Of a stretch of DNA of 64,000 nt, positions 33,169-44,221 are shown piece after piece. The stretch spans positions 115,788,049-115,852,048 of the forward strand of contig CM043953.1 in assembly GCA_014529385.2 (NCBI GenBank), in the 5' to 3' direction. Positions within the stretch are counted from its first letter, which is position 1, and each line of letters opens with the position of its first letter. Position numbers and translations under genes: made by a program. The notes under the pieces are model-generated. The model searched no databases. It was not told the origin of the DNA and worked only from the letters and a program-made list of their open reading frames with translations. Origin of the DNA: Adiantum capillus-veneris (lineage: Eukaryota; Streptophyta; Polypodiopsida; Polypodiales; Pteridaceae).

Positions 33169-34478
33169 ATGGATGATGAGGAGTTTCTTTCTTCTTTGTC
33201 ACCGCAGCAGAGATAGTGGTACGTGGAGCGTCATCCCTCTGGCGCATCATCGCGCGTTCCTACTCCATCCGCATCTCCCTCTCTTTCGGAGCATTCGGCG
33301 CGCTCCGAAGCTTCGGCGTCGACGAGACGAGCTTCACACTCGTCTAGACACTGGCGCTCTAGTGGTGGCGGTGGCGGTTGTTGTGGGGATTCCGCCGCCG
33401 ATGCCTCCACACCGCCTCGTGTTCGACGAGGCTCTTTACCCTCCCCTTCTTTGCCCGCCCCCACACCAGCCACAGCATCGCCATCTACGCCAGGTTTTGC
33501 GCGGCTGACTGTTCCTAGCAGCTACACACCTCTACCTACTCCGCCAAGAGCCACCCAACTCGACACTCCTCGCTTCGGGGCCCAGACGCCGGTGGAGACA
33601 CCTGAAGTCCGTACCCCCATCGACACGCCGCTAGAGACCCCTGCCGGGACACCCACGTTCACGCGTCTCCGGCCAGAGGGCTTGCCTTACTCCGTCGACT
33701 TCAGCGGCGGCATCATCATGGATGATGACGGCAAGAAGGTGATCTCGCGCATGCGTGGTCTTTGCTCTCAGCTGTTTAGACACTACATACTAAACAAATG
33801 GAGTGAAGTACCAAGTGATTTAAAAAACAGAGTCATCAGTATACTTCATGATGAGTTTCCCATTCCAACACGGGATCAGCGCTTCAATGAAGACCTGATG
33901 AAGATTCGAATGCGCGAATACTGCAAACACAAGTATTCCGAAGTGCAAAAAGCAATCAAGCATGGGTGGAACAGGCCAGATTGGCTGGCCAAAGAAGATT
34001 GGAAGAATGCGAAGAAAGCAGCGCGCGAGAATCCCGACAAGTGGAAGCAACAAAAGGATGCAGCCAGAGCGCGAGTAGAGGCAGGGAGCTCGCACCACTT
34101 GGGGAGCGGTGGATGGGCATCATTTGAGGCCGATTTTGTAAGTGTTTTCGCATTGCTCTTTATGTTCGATAGTTTAGGGTTTATGAGTTTTTTAATTCTA
34201 ACATAATGAAATCTTTGTATGTTTTGACAGTGGTCGATGACAGGACGTGATCCCACACCGTACGAGCGCGAGTACGCAGGCAGGAAGGGCTTAAACGCCC
34301 TGATGGACATTCTCAGTTCTCGCGGCGGCATGGTTAGTATTAGGGTTTACTCTTTTCTATTTTTTGTATTGTTTTATAAATGTCGTTATATGTTTATACT
34401 TACTGAAAGCTGTCTTATTGTCTTTTTTTGCAGAATCCGACAGATACGTCGCTTGGACGCGATGAGACGTCTGACTAG
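33169..34478 (+). pseudogene. TNPA-like gene in CACTA copy 2
   Basis: Exon structure and splice borders match copy 1, but codon 16 is TAG (33214-33216) where copy 1 has CAG. The rest is open: 33223 to the first splice donor, then the short exons ending at 34478. The alternative frame from 33223 has an ATG created by GTG to ATG-like reading, so an N-truncated product is conceivable but unsupported. Confidence 0.85.
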
Positions 34479-34858
34479 ACGACGTCAGTTTAGCCGTAGC
34501 TAGATAGGATTAGTTTAGGGTTTCTCATAGCTTATGTATCATGAGACGGATTTTATACGTCTTTTTGAACCATGTATATTATTACATTTGTCACCGCAGT
34601 TCATTTTGCCAATCAATTCTTTATGCCTATGATGTTGTACAATTGTCATTATTACATTTGCCAATCAATTCATTTTGCCTATGATGTGTACAATTGTCAA
34701 TTTTATGCTTGTCAATTTTGCAAACAATGCGTCTTGTGGGTGACTATTTTGGGTCTATTATCTACCCTTGCACTTTTTTAAAAAAGTGAATCAAGTACAA
34801 TATGGTTGATGGGTGGCAGGGCATTCAATGCCCTGTCACCCAAAAAGATTTCTCTCAG

Positions 34859-35085
34859 GCGTCGCTATAACCGTCGCTATTTATGGCTCTGTAGCGTCGC
34901 TATGAGCGTCGCTATAGACTTCTGTGTAAACATCGCTATAACCGTTGCTATAGGCGTCGCTATATGCATCGTTATACGCGTCGCTTTATAGCGACGCATA
35001 TAGCGATGCCTATAGCGACGCTATTAGCGACGCCAGGGGTTATAAAAACCTAGTGTATTTCCGTCGCTAACAGCGTCACAAGAGC
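34859..35085 (+). repeat. 3' subterminal repeats of CACTA copy 2
   Basis: The same GCGTCGCTA / TAGCGACGC inverted arrays as copy 1, but with fewer units and several decayed ones (for example CATCGCTA and CGTTGCTA). Confidence 0.85.
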
Positions 35086-35103
35086 ACACAACCTCTTGTA
35101 GTG

Positions 35104-35282
35104 TTTTTGTGGCTGCTAGGTTTTTCTCAAAGATGTGTTGATGTTGCTTGGCTAACTTAGATGCTCTCTCTCTCTCTCTATCTCTCTATCTCTCTCTCCA
35201 TCTTTCTTTTCCTTTATTTGACTAATGGCATGGGGGACGTGACTTTCAAAGTATAACGTATCACCCCAGCACCGTTAATATA

Positions 35283-35354
<72 letters not shown>

Positions 35355-35426
35355 TGCTTGTTTTTGCTAATGGCACGCAAGAGGTGACTTTCAATGTATA
35401 AAGTATCACCCGTGCGTTGTTAGTAT

Positions 35427-35502
<76 letters not shown>

Positions 35503-35587
35503 ATATCTATCTTTTGCATATTTTGGCTAATGGTGCACGGGGATGTGATTTCCAAAGAAAAAGTATCACCCACGTGCCGTTAGTATA

Positions 35588-35637
<50 letters not shown>

Positions 35638-35898
35638 TCGTTCAGTTACTTCTTGACTCAAGCTAAGTTGTCTGAACATCATGCAATGAAAATTTTTTTT
35701 GTCCATGTTTCCTTTCTAGATTGTGCACGTGGAAGGCAAAAACAATGTGGCTATAGATGCATTTTCTTGCAAACCATAAGTGTCTGCCTCTCCCTCTCCC
35801 TATCTCTCTCTCCTATGTCACATCCACTATCCTTATTTGCCTTTTGGTGTGCGGGTGTGGCTTAACACAATGTATACTATTTCTTGCACCATAAGTCG

Positions 35899-35993
<95 letters not shown>

Positions 35994-36089
35994 AAATACC
36001 TGTCACGAAACGTCAAGTTAATTGCTTGTTTTTGTGGCTGCTAGCGTTTTTCTCAAAGATGTGTTGATGTTGCTTAGCTAACTTAGCTG

Positions 36090-36152
<63 letters not shown>

Positions 36153-36349
36153 GCTGAGTGCAACAGTACCAATTAGTAGACCGATCGTATGACAAATTAA
36201 AGTGGCACATTTATTATAATAATTTTACACGTGTCAAAAGGAATTGAGCGCGTGCATTTAATAACGATAAATAAGAGTGAGAACTGTTAGAGATAAAGAA
36301 AGTGAAAGAAAGAGAGAGAGGGAGAGAGGATAACGCACAGAGAGAGAGC

Positions 36350-36439
<90 letters not shown>

Positions 36440-36440
36440 A
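35104..36440. repeat. Microsatellite-rich tandem repeat region flanking CACTA copy 2
   Basis: A unit beginning TTTTTGTGGCTGCTAG at 35104 recurs at about 36031, so the unit is about 0.93 kb. Inside it a core of about 70 bp (GCTAATGG...GTGACTTTCAA...GTATCACCC...GTTAGTATA) occurs three times, at about 35218-35287, 35363-35430 and 35523-35590. The cores are separated by an AT run (35287-35353) and CT runs (35431-35495, 35590-35635). Further GA/CT runs lie at 35901-35989, 36091-36150 and 36350-36437. A diverged inverted copy of the unit lies at 59482-59920. No gene seen. Confidence 0.8.
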
Positions 36441-36529
36441 GCAAGCATAATTTAAAAAATGCCATGCAGCCAACAACATTGGTTCTTTTTCATGAATAGG
36501 ATTGTGATACATTAGACAAAAGAGGCAGA

Positions 36530-37829
36530 ATGTGGATCCAAAGCTTCTGCTTGGATTCCAACCTTCAAAGGACATTTTTGCTCAGCTGCTTAGAGTTTCA
36601 ACCAAAAGAAATATTGACTTCATTGAAGACATGGATCAAGAAGAATCAAGAGGTAAGGATGAGTCACAGATGTCTAGAAGCCAAGAGGTTTCCTCACCCC
36701 GCAAGGTCCTTGTTAAAAGACACACTACAAAGAGAAATAAATGTAGACTTCTTATATGTTACTAGCTAGTCTACCAACCAGTCCTAGTGCTAACAAAAGG
36801 AAGGGCATAAAGGAAGCACCTTCTGTGGAAGAGCCTACAATAATCCATGAAAGGCTTTTTGATTTTGGAGTTTCAACAGGGGCTAGGGACAAATTTCATA
36901 TGGTACATTCTATGTTTATTAATCTTGAGGATCTTCTAGCCTAGCATAGAGAATTCCTACAGCCTCAAAAAGATAGCTTTGATGTGAAGGTGCAGATGGG
37001 GAGGGTAGTTTTACCCATTATAGTTGTGGTGCATTTAAGTGACTGTGGTGCCAAACGGCAGTCACATAAGAAGTATAGAGAATTGCCACTTTCTTGCCAA
37101 CATTCATGGTGTCCTTTGCACCACAGGGACTGGAAACTAGTTTAAGAGCCTTTTGGCTTTCTTATATACTTGAACAGCCTATTTGGGATGCTTATGAAGA
37201 AGCTCGATGAGGTTATGGAGGAGCAGGATTCAAATTCAGATAAAGAAGATGAGGAGACAATGCACTACAATGAAGTGGAGGAGGTTGAAGAGACAATCGG
37301 CCTTGAGATAGCAGCAATTGAAGTACAAAAAAGTAGGCTGCTCTTGATGAAGACATCAAGAAATCAAATTACCATTGGATGTCACTGGCTTCAGCGAGAA
37401 GCATGCTTAGATGATGTTGCCTGGTGTGCCGGAGTTTAAAATTGGCAACAAAACCTATATTTTTCTACATGATGTGAAAAGCATCTTTTGTTTAAGGGAG
37501 GACTTTTCCTTGGCTAACATCTTCAGATTCCAAGAGGAGAAGAATGGGTTTGTGTTACAGGACAATAGCGATAATGAGGCAATGGAAACATCTAGCACTC
37601 CATTAGAATGCCTCCAACATTGCTTTGAGAACGCTCAAAGAAACAAGAAGCACTCCCTGATGAGGCCACCTTTGAAGCAATCAGACAAATCCTAAGACCA
37701 TCAACAAGTAACCAAAGAAGCAGAGAGTTGGTTCAAACATTTAGCACAAGAGTTGACTATGTTTGTGGACCTATGGAGGGAGGAGCTCTAGATGCAAGAT
37801 GACAGCTTCATGGTAGCATCTCTCTCTCG

Positions 37830-37879
<50 letters not shown>

Positions 37880-38336
37880 GTGTGTGTGTGTGTGTGTATG
37901 TGTGTGTGTGTGTGTGCGCAGCCTTGGATTGCTGAATTGGATGACTTCGTTCATTGTTTGAGTCAAGAGGATCGCAAAAAAAATGATGCCCTAGCTCAGT
38001 ATTTTACTAGGCTTTGCAAGGCACCAATTATAGTTTTTCACAATGGAATGTCACAAGAGGGTACCACAACAACTTTCACGTTAAAAACACTCTCACGCTT
38101 CTTGGGTGGACCAATGCTGACAAAGTCATTCTTGTAGACAAGGTGTTTTCTAGAGATTGTTTGGCTATTCTTCAAGCTAGATAGGCGATCGTGCGGCATA
38201 TTATTACACATACATAGCAATGGCACTAGCACTTGGGAGACAAAACCCGACTGAACTCGTAGAGTATGGCAACAATCTCATGATTTGGTACAAGGGTGAT
38301 GTGTCAAAAGATAAACTTGAACCTTTAAAATCTTGA
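36530..38336 (+). pseudogene. Unidentified gene with acidic region, decayed
   Basis: A chain of open frames with coding-like composition: DPKLLLGFQPSKDIFAQLLR at 36.53 kb; RLFDFGVSTGARDKFHMVHS at 36.87 kb; an acidic stretch at 37.2-37.3 kb; PGVPEFKIGNKTYIFLHDVK at 37.42 kb; a GT microsatellite (37832-37918); ELDDFVHCLSQEDRKKNDAL at 37.93 kb; and a final block ALALGRQNPTELVEYG ending at TGA 38334-38336. Stops and frame changes between blocks may be introns or mutations. The last blocks are preserved, including the stop position, in the duplicate at 39416-39783, which supports real coding origin. I do not recognise the family. It converges on the minus-strand gene with about 70 bp between stops. 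Confidence 0.45.
37832..37918 (+). repeat. GT microsatellite at a duplication edge
   Basis: About 87 bases of nearly pure GT. The tandem duplication of the region begins at its right edge. Confidence 0.9.
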
Positions 38337-39415
38337 TACACAATAGTAGACATTGTATTAAGAGAACGTACTACAAAAAAAATCAAATTTGTACAAATGA
38401 TATCAACTCAGAGTCTCTTCCTCCACTTGTGTTTCACGTACTCCATTGTCTCTCTCCACCTTTGTTGACCTTCACGAGAACTCAATTTGTTGTATGCCAA
38501 TGATCTTTTAATTTTCTTTTGTTATAAATGCCTGATGGCTTGTGTTGCATCTGAAAAGGCTAAGACTTCTTTTGCTTGCATTCGTGGAATGATTCTATGA
38601 TAGAACCATTCAAATAGTTCTCTAAAATTTTTTGCCTTGACTTGAGAGCCACTATGTCGTGTGTGTCTAAAGTAAGCATTTTTGGCCATGTAATGAGACT
38701 TCTCCATACCTTGGGTATATTGCTAGTTTACCATACATTTGTATAAAATATGGTAAATGATGTGCTGTAAGGAAGCAAAGTGTTCGGTATATTTTACACT
38801 CACATAGCTACACATAATGAAGAATCATAATGCAGAGATAACACCATGTAGTGAGTAATTTGGGTGTTTATCCAAGCTACCTTAAACAATTTTTTGAGCA
38901 GGTTAAGATTCTCCTTGAACTTGTTCATATCACCTTGTGACTAGTTGTCTTTGTTGTATATCAAATATAGCATGTCTATTGAACTCCAAACCTAAGCCTT
39001 AGCGTTACGTGTAGCTCGTTCTTGATCCTTGACTGCAATATGTAGCTTTTTCCAATTTTGATACACAACTTTGCTAACATAAGACATGTTATATATTCTT
39101 GTCTGCTTTGTTAGCTTTGGATCTTGTATGCCTAGCGGTTTAGAAAAAAACCTCCGTGCCTTGACCCCACTGATGGATGGTTTGGATGGGAAATCCTTCT
39201 CAGCAGTTGATCTCTTTTCATCTCGCTAGATTTTTACATTGCCCACATAAAGACCCATATTTGATTGTACCAGCTCTAGGCACTTTAGAGCCACTTGTTG
39301 CTTTGCTAAGTTCTTGATTTTCCAAGAAAACCCAATGTATAGGTAGAAAAATTTCTCCACAAATCTACAAAGAGCATACATTGTACATGTGTGACGTTCT
39401 CTCTCTCGAGAATAT
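37917..39415. repeat. Tandem duplication unit, first copy
   Basis: About 1.5 kb containing the tails of two convergent genes. The second copy runs from 39416 to 40206 and, beyond the copia element, from 44227 to about 44870. The join at about 39400-39416 passes through a short CT run (TCTCTCTCGAGA), and the unit's left edge is the GT run, so both edges are simple repeats. Confidence 0.75.
38408..39410 (-). pseudogene. Unidentified minus-strand gene, duplicated C-terminal part (copy A)
   Basis: Blocks in order: ALKCLELVQSNMGLYVGNVK; PSKPSISGVKARRFFSKPLG; VYQNWKKLHIAVKDQERATR; MEKSHYMAKNAYFRHTRHSG; FRELFEWFYHRIIPRMQAKE; and a basic tail RETMEYVKHKWRKRL ending at 38408. Stops interrupt it, including TAA at 38522 inside otherwise continuous frame. 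Copy B at 39860-46545 preserves the same residues with its own different stops. This is truncated at its 5' end by the duplication junction. Family not recognised; see copy B. Confidence 0.55.
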
Positions 39416-39783
39416 GTGCGCAATCTTTGATTGTTGAAAAGGATGACTTCCTTTGTTGGCAGAGTTGAGAGTATTGCAGAAAAAGGATGCTGCCCTAGCA
39501 CAGTTGCAAGGCACCAATTATAGTTTTTCACAACAATGGAATGTCACAAGAAGGTACCATGGCAACTTTCACGTTAAAGACAATCTCACGCTTTGCTAGA
39601 GATTGTTTTGGCTATTCTCCAAGCTAGATAGGCAGTCATGCGGCGTATTATCACACATACACAGCAATGACACTAGCACTTGGGAGACAAAACCCTGTTG
39701 AACTTTTAGAGTATGGCAAACATCTCATGATTTGGTACAAGGATGATGTGCCAGAAGACAAACTTCAACCTTCAAAATCTTGA
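39416..39783 (+). pseudogene. Duplicate tail of the unidentified plus-strand gene
   Basis: Matches 37.92-38.34 kb. The last exon-like block ALGRQNPVELLEYGKHLMIW and its TGA (ending 39783) are conserved, but a deletion of about 60 bases and frame changes lie upstream. 5' truncated by the duplication. Confidence 0.5.
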
Positions 39784-40211
39784 TACATAATAGTCGATAT
39801 TGTATTAAGAGAATGTATTACAAAAAAATTCAAATTTGTACATCTGATATCAACTCAGAGTCACTTCCTCCACTTGTGGTTCACGTACTCCATTGTCTCT
39901 CTTCACCTTTGTTGACCTTCACGAGCACTCAAGTTGTTGTATGCCAATGATCTTTTAATTTTCTTTTATTGTAAATGCTTGATGGCTTGTGCTGCATCTG
40001 AAAAAGCGAAGACTTCTTTTGCTTGCATTTGGTGAATGACTCTATGATAGAACCATTCAAATAGTTCTCTCAAATTGTTTGCCTTGACTTGAGAGCCATC
40101 GTGCCGTGTGTTTTTGAAGTAAGCATTTTTTACCATGTCATGAGACTTCTCCATACCTTGGGTATTCCATCTTGCCGGTGTTCAATATATTTATATAAAA
40201 TTATTAAAATG

Positions 40212-40236
40212 TGTGAGTGCGCAAATGTGGTGTGTG

Positions 40237-40294
<58 letters not shown>

Positions 40295-40461
40295 AGTGGG
40301 TGTGGGTGGAGCTCCCAAGTCTCACTGTGTGAGCAAAATGTGAGAATGAGTGGGAGCTCCTTATTCTTTGTATATGTATACAGAATAAGGAGATAAATGT
40401 GGGCAACCAGACTCTTGTTTGTTGGCGGACATGGCAAAGGCACGCAGATCTTTACCTAACA
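40212..40461 (-). repeat. 3' LTR of copia element
   Basis: Contains a GA run (40242-40291) and ends CTAACA at 40461. Direct repeat of 43984-44221. Confidence 0.85.
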
Positions 40462-41055
40462 ATCTCCCACTAAAGACTATGTGCCAATAAGTGGCGAGAA
40501 AACTAAAGTACAACTAGTATGTACAAGAGGTGAGAAAAGACGGATCTCAACCTATGACTCACTCCAAGTATGTGAGTGCACTTGTAACCGCTCTATCGTA
40601 AATGCAAGGTGCATACCACTGGGGCTAGAGCCACGATGACACTCTGCTGCAGCAACACGTATCTAGTAACGATCTGCAATGCTCCACTATGCACAATGTC
40701 AGTGTCAGTCATCACACAATTGAAAACTCCCACTGCAAATGCACCAACCACATAAGCAAGATCAAGTCTTGAGACCAAAGGGTTAGGCATGAGAGAGCCA
40801 AAAGCTGGAAAAACATGCACTATGTGTGCCAACCTATTGCTGTTAGCAACCTCAATGCCAAATGCATCCTCATCAGGAACCACCTAACTATGCATCACCA
40901 TGTCAACACCAAATGGAAAAGGCATTTGTGCTGAGAATGATTGCAAAATTGAAAATCAGCACCATTGCGATCACTCTCCCATTGTTGTGTCTTAATAGAG
41001 CATTGCCGCTCTACCTTTGCAATCGCTAACTCAATTACAGGTCATACACAGTTGT

Positions 41056-41954
41056 CTAAAGGACACTATTGCCCTTAAATGTATCAGATGCATCATAGAA
41101 CAATGCACCGGTCTTTGACTCAATTGATGTCACCTCAACTGATGATTGGCCAAGTTGTGCATCCCTAGAGATACCATTGTCTGCGTGAACGTCACCACAA
41201 TACAAATGCACAATCGGCTCTACATGCAGCACATCCACAAAAGAGACATGCATCGTCTCTCGCTCCAAACATGGCTGCAAATACACAGAGACTACACTGT
41301 CTCGTTTGTCAAAAATGTGAAAAGGATACACTAGACCACTCCTAGCACCTCTAGCTAGCACCAGTGATCCCTTATGCATCACACAAAAGACCGCTCTCCA
41401 AGCAATACACAGTGTCCAAAACTCTACAATTGACTCACTGAAATCAGACTCTGACTAAGTCTTGGTACATAACGTACATCATGTAGCGTAAGCAATGCAC
41501 CACTAGGTAAAGACAAGCAAATGTCTCCAGCACCCTCTATGTCAAATGCTAATCCATCAGCAAACTACACACAACCAAGTCTCCCACTAGAGAAAGAGCA
41601 AAACAAATCACGACGTGGTGTCACATGAAAAAATGCATGATCCTCTAGGAGAAAACACGTAGACAATGTGCTATCCCAAGACACAAATTAATGTGAAAGC
41701 AAGCTAGACTCAAAAGTGACATGCCCGTCACATGTATACTCTCTAGCATCTATCCTCATAATAGCACCATGCATCTGCCTCTTTTGTTGCTTCATACATT
41801 TGAGGCAACGGTGCCTAATATGCCCCTTGTGGCCAGAGTACCAACATGTCAGTCGCCGTGAATGAAAGTCGCCTCTCGTGGCCATGCCAAACAATGGCAA
41901 ACAAAACAAACAATGCTTGAGATCACAAGATTCTCCCACCCAAGAGCAGATCAC
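41056..41954 (-). pseudogene. Gag knuckle to pre-integrase remnant of copia element
   Basis: An 88-codon frame has CWYSGHKGHIRHRC, a zinc knuckle whose second Cys is Ser. Downstream, after frame changes, a 108-codon frame (41382-41056) includes KGSLVLARGARSGLVYPFHI, the position and style of the GAG_pre-integrase domain of copia polyproteins. A protease-like stretch lies between them in broken frames. The minus-strand frame at 40593-40883 (96 codons) is unrecognised. Confidence 0.6.
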
Positions 41955-43054
41955 TATCTCAAGAAAAAAAAAACAAGTGAGAAAACTGTCAAGTTCACAA
42001 GCCTCTAATAGGCAAACAAATATGGAAAAATTTTGGCAGAGTCTCCCTTGTAACTAGAGTAAAAACTCAACAGTAAACCGTAAATGGAGACAACAACAAA
42101 ATACCCAAATGGCCAAATCTGAGAATGTACTTGTCCAAAATCACCTCACAAAGTCAAACATAGAGCAAGCACGCTCGAGCCGGAGTACCATTCAACAGTG
42201 CCACAAATGACATACACGTGACAGTGAAAACAACTGCCAAAATATGTCAACCACTACACATTGCTCAAAAGCATGATCAACTGCATCAAAATCAATGCTC
42301 ACATATGCATAAAATAACTCCACAATCTACAAACTTTGCAAGCATAAATTGGGACAAACTCTTTAACCGAGTGTAAAGTGCATAACCATATACACGCAAA
42401 CTATCTCAAAAACGCATCCCACAAGAGAAACTGCCTGCAAAAATATGAAAAAATATGTGAAACCTGTGACTAACCTATATTATAGCCACACAAGCATACA
42501 CAAATCCTCACTCCTGCGAGAGTGGGTACAAGAACAACAAACTGTGTCAAAAGAGACAAAACCTGTCAAAAGTCAGAGTAAACACTCGATCACTGTCAAA
42601 GTGGGAATATATCGACCACTGTACAAAATGGCATAACACTGGAAACTTTTATGGCAAGAAGACAAGGAAAAACAAATAGAATTTCCTTTGCAAAATGAGT
42701 CAAACCTCAACGCAAACCGCAAGCCAAAAAACTGCAGTTAACTACCAGAGTGGGAGTCAACTCGACCACCAAACCATCAGAGAGCAAACTGCCAACACGC
42801 ATAAACCATGGCAAGAAAAAGGGGGAAAATCCCGCAAAGTTTTCCCTAGAGACTGAGAAAAAACTCAAAAATTCTCACCAAATACGCATGACAATAGACA
42901 CTATTGTTGTAGCAAAATCCACAAATGGTCTATATGCAATGCCAAAACCCTGGCAAACTGGCTCACTCCTGATTGAGTTCTATGGACATGTACCTGTCCA
43001 AAAAACATTGCAAGCTTATAAACCTGCTACCTACAAGCTATGGCTAGCTCAAAT

Positions 43055-43266
43055 TGTATCCCCATAATGCATACATAGCATGAAACTGCACAAAACCGTG
43101 TTTAAAAAGCTCTCCGAAATATCCACACAGTCAAACAATGCACATGAAATGGCATCCGGATGTATCCCCATAATGCATACATAGCATGAAACTGCACAAA
43201 ACCGTGCTAAAAAAGCTCTCCGAAATATCCACACAGTCAAACAATGCACATGAAACGTCATCCGGA
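43055..43266. repeat. 106-bp tandem duplication inside the copia leader
   Basis: 43055-43160 and 43161-43266 are almost identical, both starting TGTATCCCCATAATGC. Confidence 0.9.
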
Positions 43267-43968
43267 TGTGTAACGATCCAAAAGTCACATCCCAAAGTAT
43301 CACTTGCATATGCAAAAACAAGGTGAATTCTCTCTTAAATAGCACCACAGTGTACCATACATAGCCAAAGAAGCAAACCGCATCACTGTCTACACTGTAG
43401 GAATCAAACTGCAAAACCTGGATGTGTCAAGATTGTTGACAAGCTGCTGCAAGAAAATTCAGCACTCAAAATTTCAGAATTTTTCTATGACCAGCATGTT
43501 AGGACGTACCAAAATCTCAAGGTAGACTCCTAGATCACATGTATCCGAGTCCGGGTGTGAGAGATATGCCAAAACCCTCTGTTTTCGGCCCAAAAACGCA
43601 CCATAAACTTGCTACTATTGCACTTGCTGTAATTAAGAGCATAATTTCAAAAAATGGACATCACCATCACGTTTGGAATGTGCCAAAACCTCAACCTAAA
43701 CTCTTGGATCATATCCATCCGATTCCGTGTGACGGAGATATGCAAAAAAACTGTTTTGGGAGCCAAAATAACAAAATCGAGCTACAACACTTCTTGTTCT
43801 TGCTCTTTTTCTGCAAAATTCAGCAATGGCTTGCTACACAATCTGAATATACATGCTTAAGCTGAGATCTGACAACGTCAAGCCATGTCCACCTCCGCCA
43901 AGCTCAAGCCGCCATAGCCGAGCTCCATCGCTTCTGTCTCGTCGGGAAGCCTTCGCACGCGTCACCAA

Positions 43969-43983
43969 AGCTTTGATACCAAT
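43969..43983 (-). other. Primer binding site of copia element
   Basis: The minus strand reads TTGGTATCAAAGC just inside the 5' LTR, close to the usual initiator-Met tRNA site TGGTATCAGAGC. Confidence 0.75.
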
Positions 43984-44022
43984 CATGAGTGCACAAATGC
44001 AGTGTGTGTGCAAAGAGCAAAA

Positions 44023-44064
<42 letters not shown>

Positions 44065-44221
44065 ACATGATGTGGGTGGAGTTCCCAAATCTCACTGTAT
44101 GAGCACAATGTGAAAATGAGTGAGAGCTCTTTATTCTTTGTATGTATAAAAAATAGAGAAATGTGGACAACCAAACTCTTGTTGGCGGACATGGCAAAGG
44201 CACGCAGGCCTTTACCTAACA
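43984..44221 (-). repeat. 5' LTR of copia element
   Basis: Direct repeat of 40212-40461, with a shorter GA run (about 44029-44061) and short indels. The left edge is uncertain by a few bases. Confidence 0.85.

Larger units (their letters stand above)
30922..35103 (+). mobile_element. CACTA copy 2, 3' half
   Basis: Near-identical (about 97 percent by eye) to 9923-14131 of copy 1, ending CCTCTTGTAGTG at 35103, followed by TTT. It has no 5' end; it starts abruptly next to the outer Ty3 gag. See the finding on copies 2 and 3 as two halves of one element. Confidence 0.95.
40212..44221 (-). mobile_element. Ty1/copia-type element, 4.0 kb, internally deleted
   Basis: LTRs of about 250 bp (40212-40461 and about 43984-44221), in minus orientation starting TGTTAGGTAAAG. 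The target duplication is AAATG (40207-40211 and 44222-44226). The polypurine tract is AGTGGGAGAT, read on the minus strand next to the left LTR, and the primer site TTGGTATCAAAGC lies beside the right LTR (Met-tRNA type). Only gag zinc-knuckle, protease and pre-integrase-like coding remains. Integrase and reverse transcriptase were not found, so it is non-autonomous. It interrupts the unidentified gene copy B; the unfilled site is visible in copy A at about 38752-38766. Confidence 0.85.

Noticed and set aside
37832-37918. A Cys-Val repeat protein
   Set aside because: It is the translation of a GT microsatellite.
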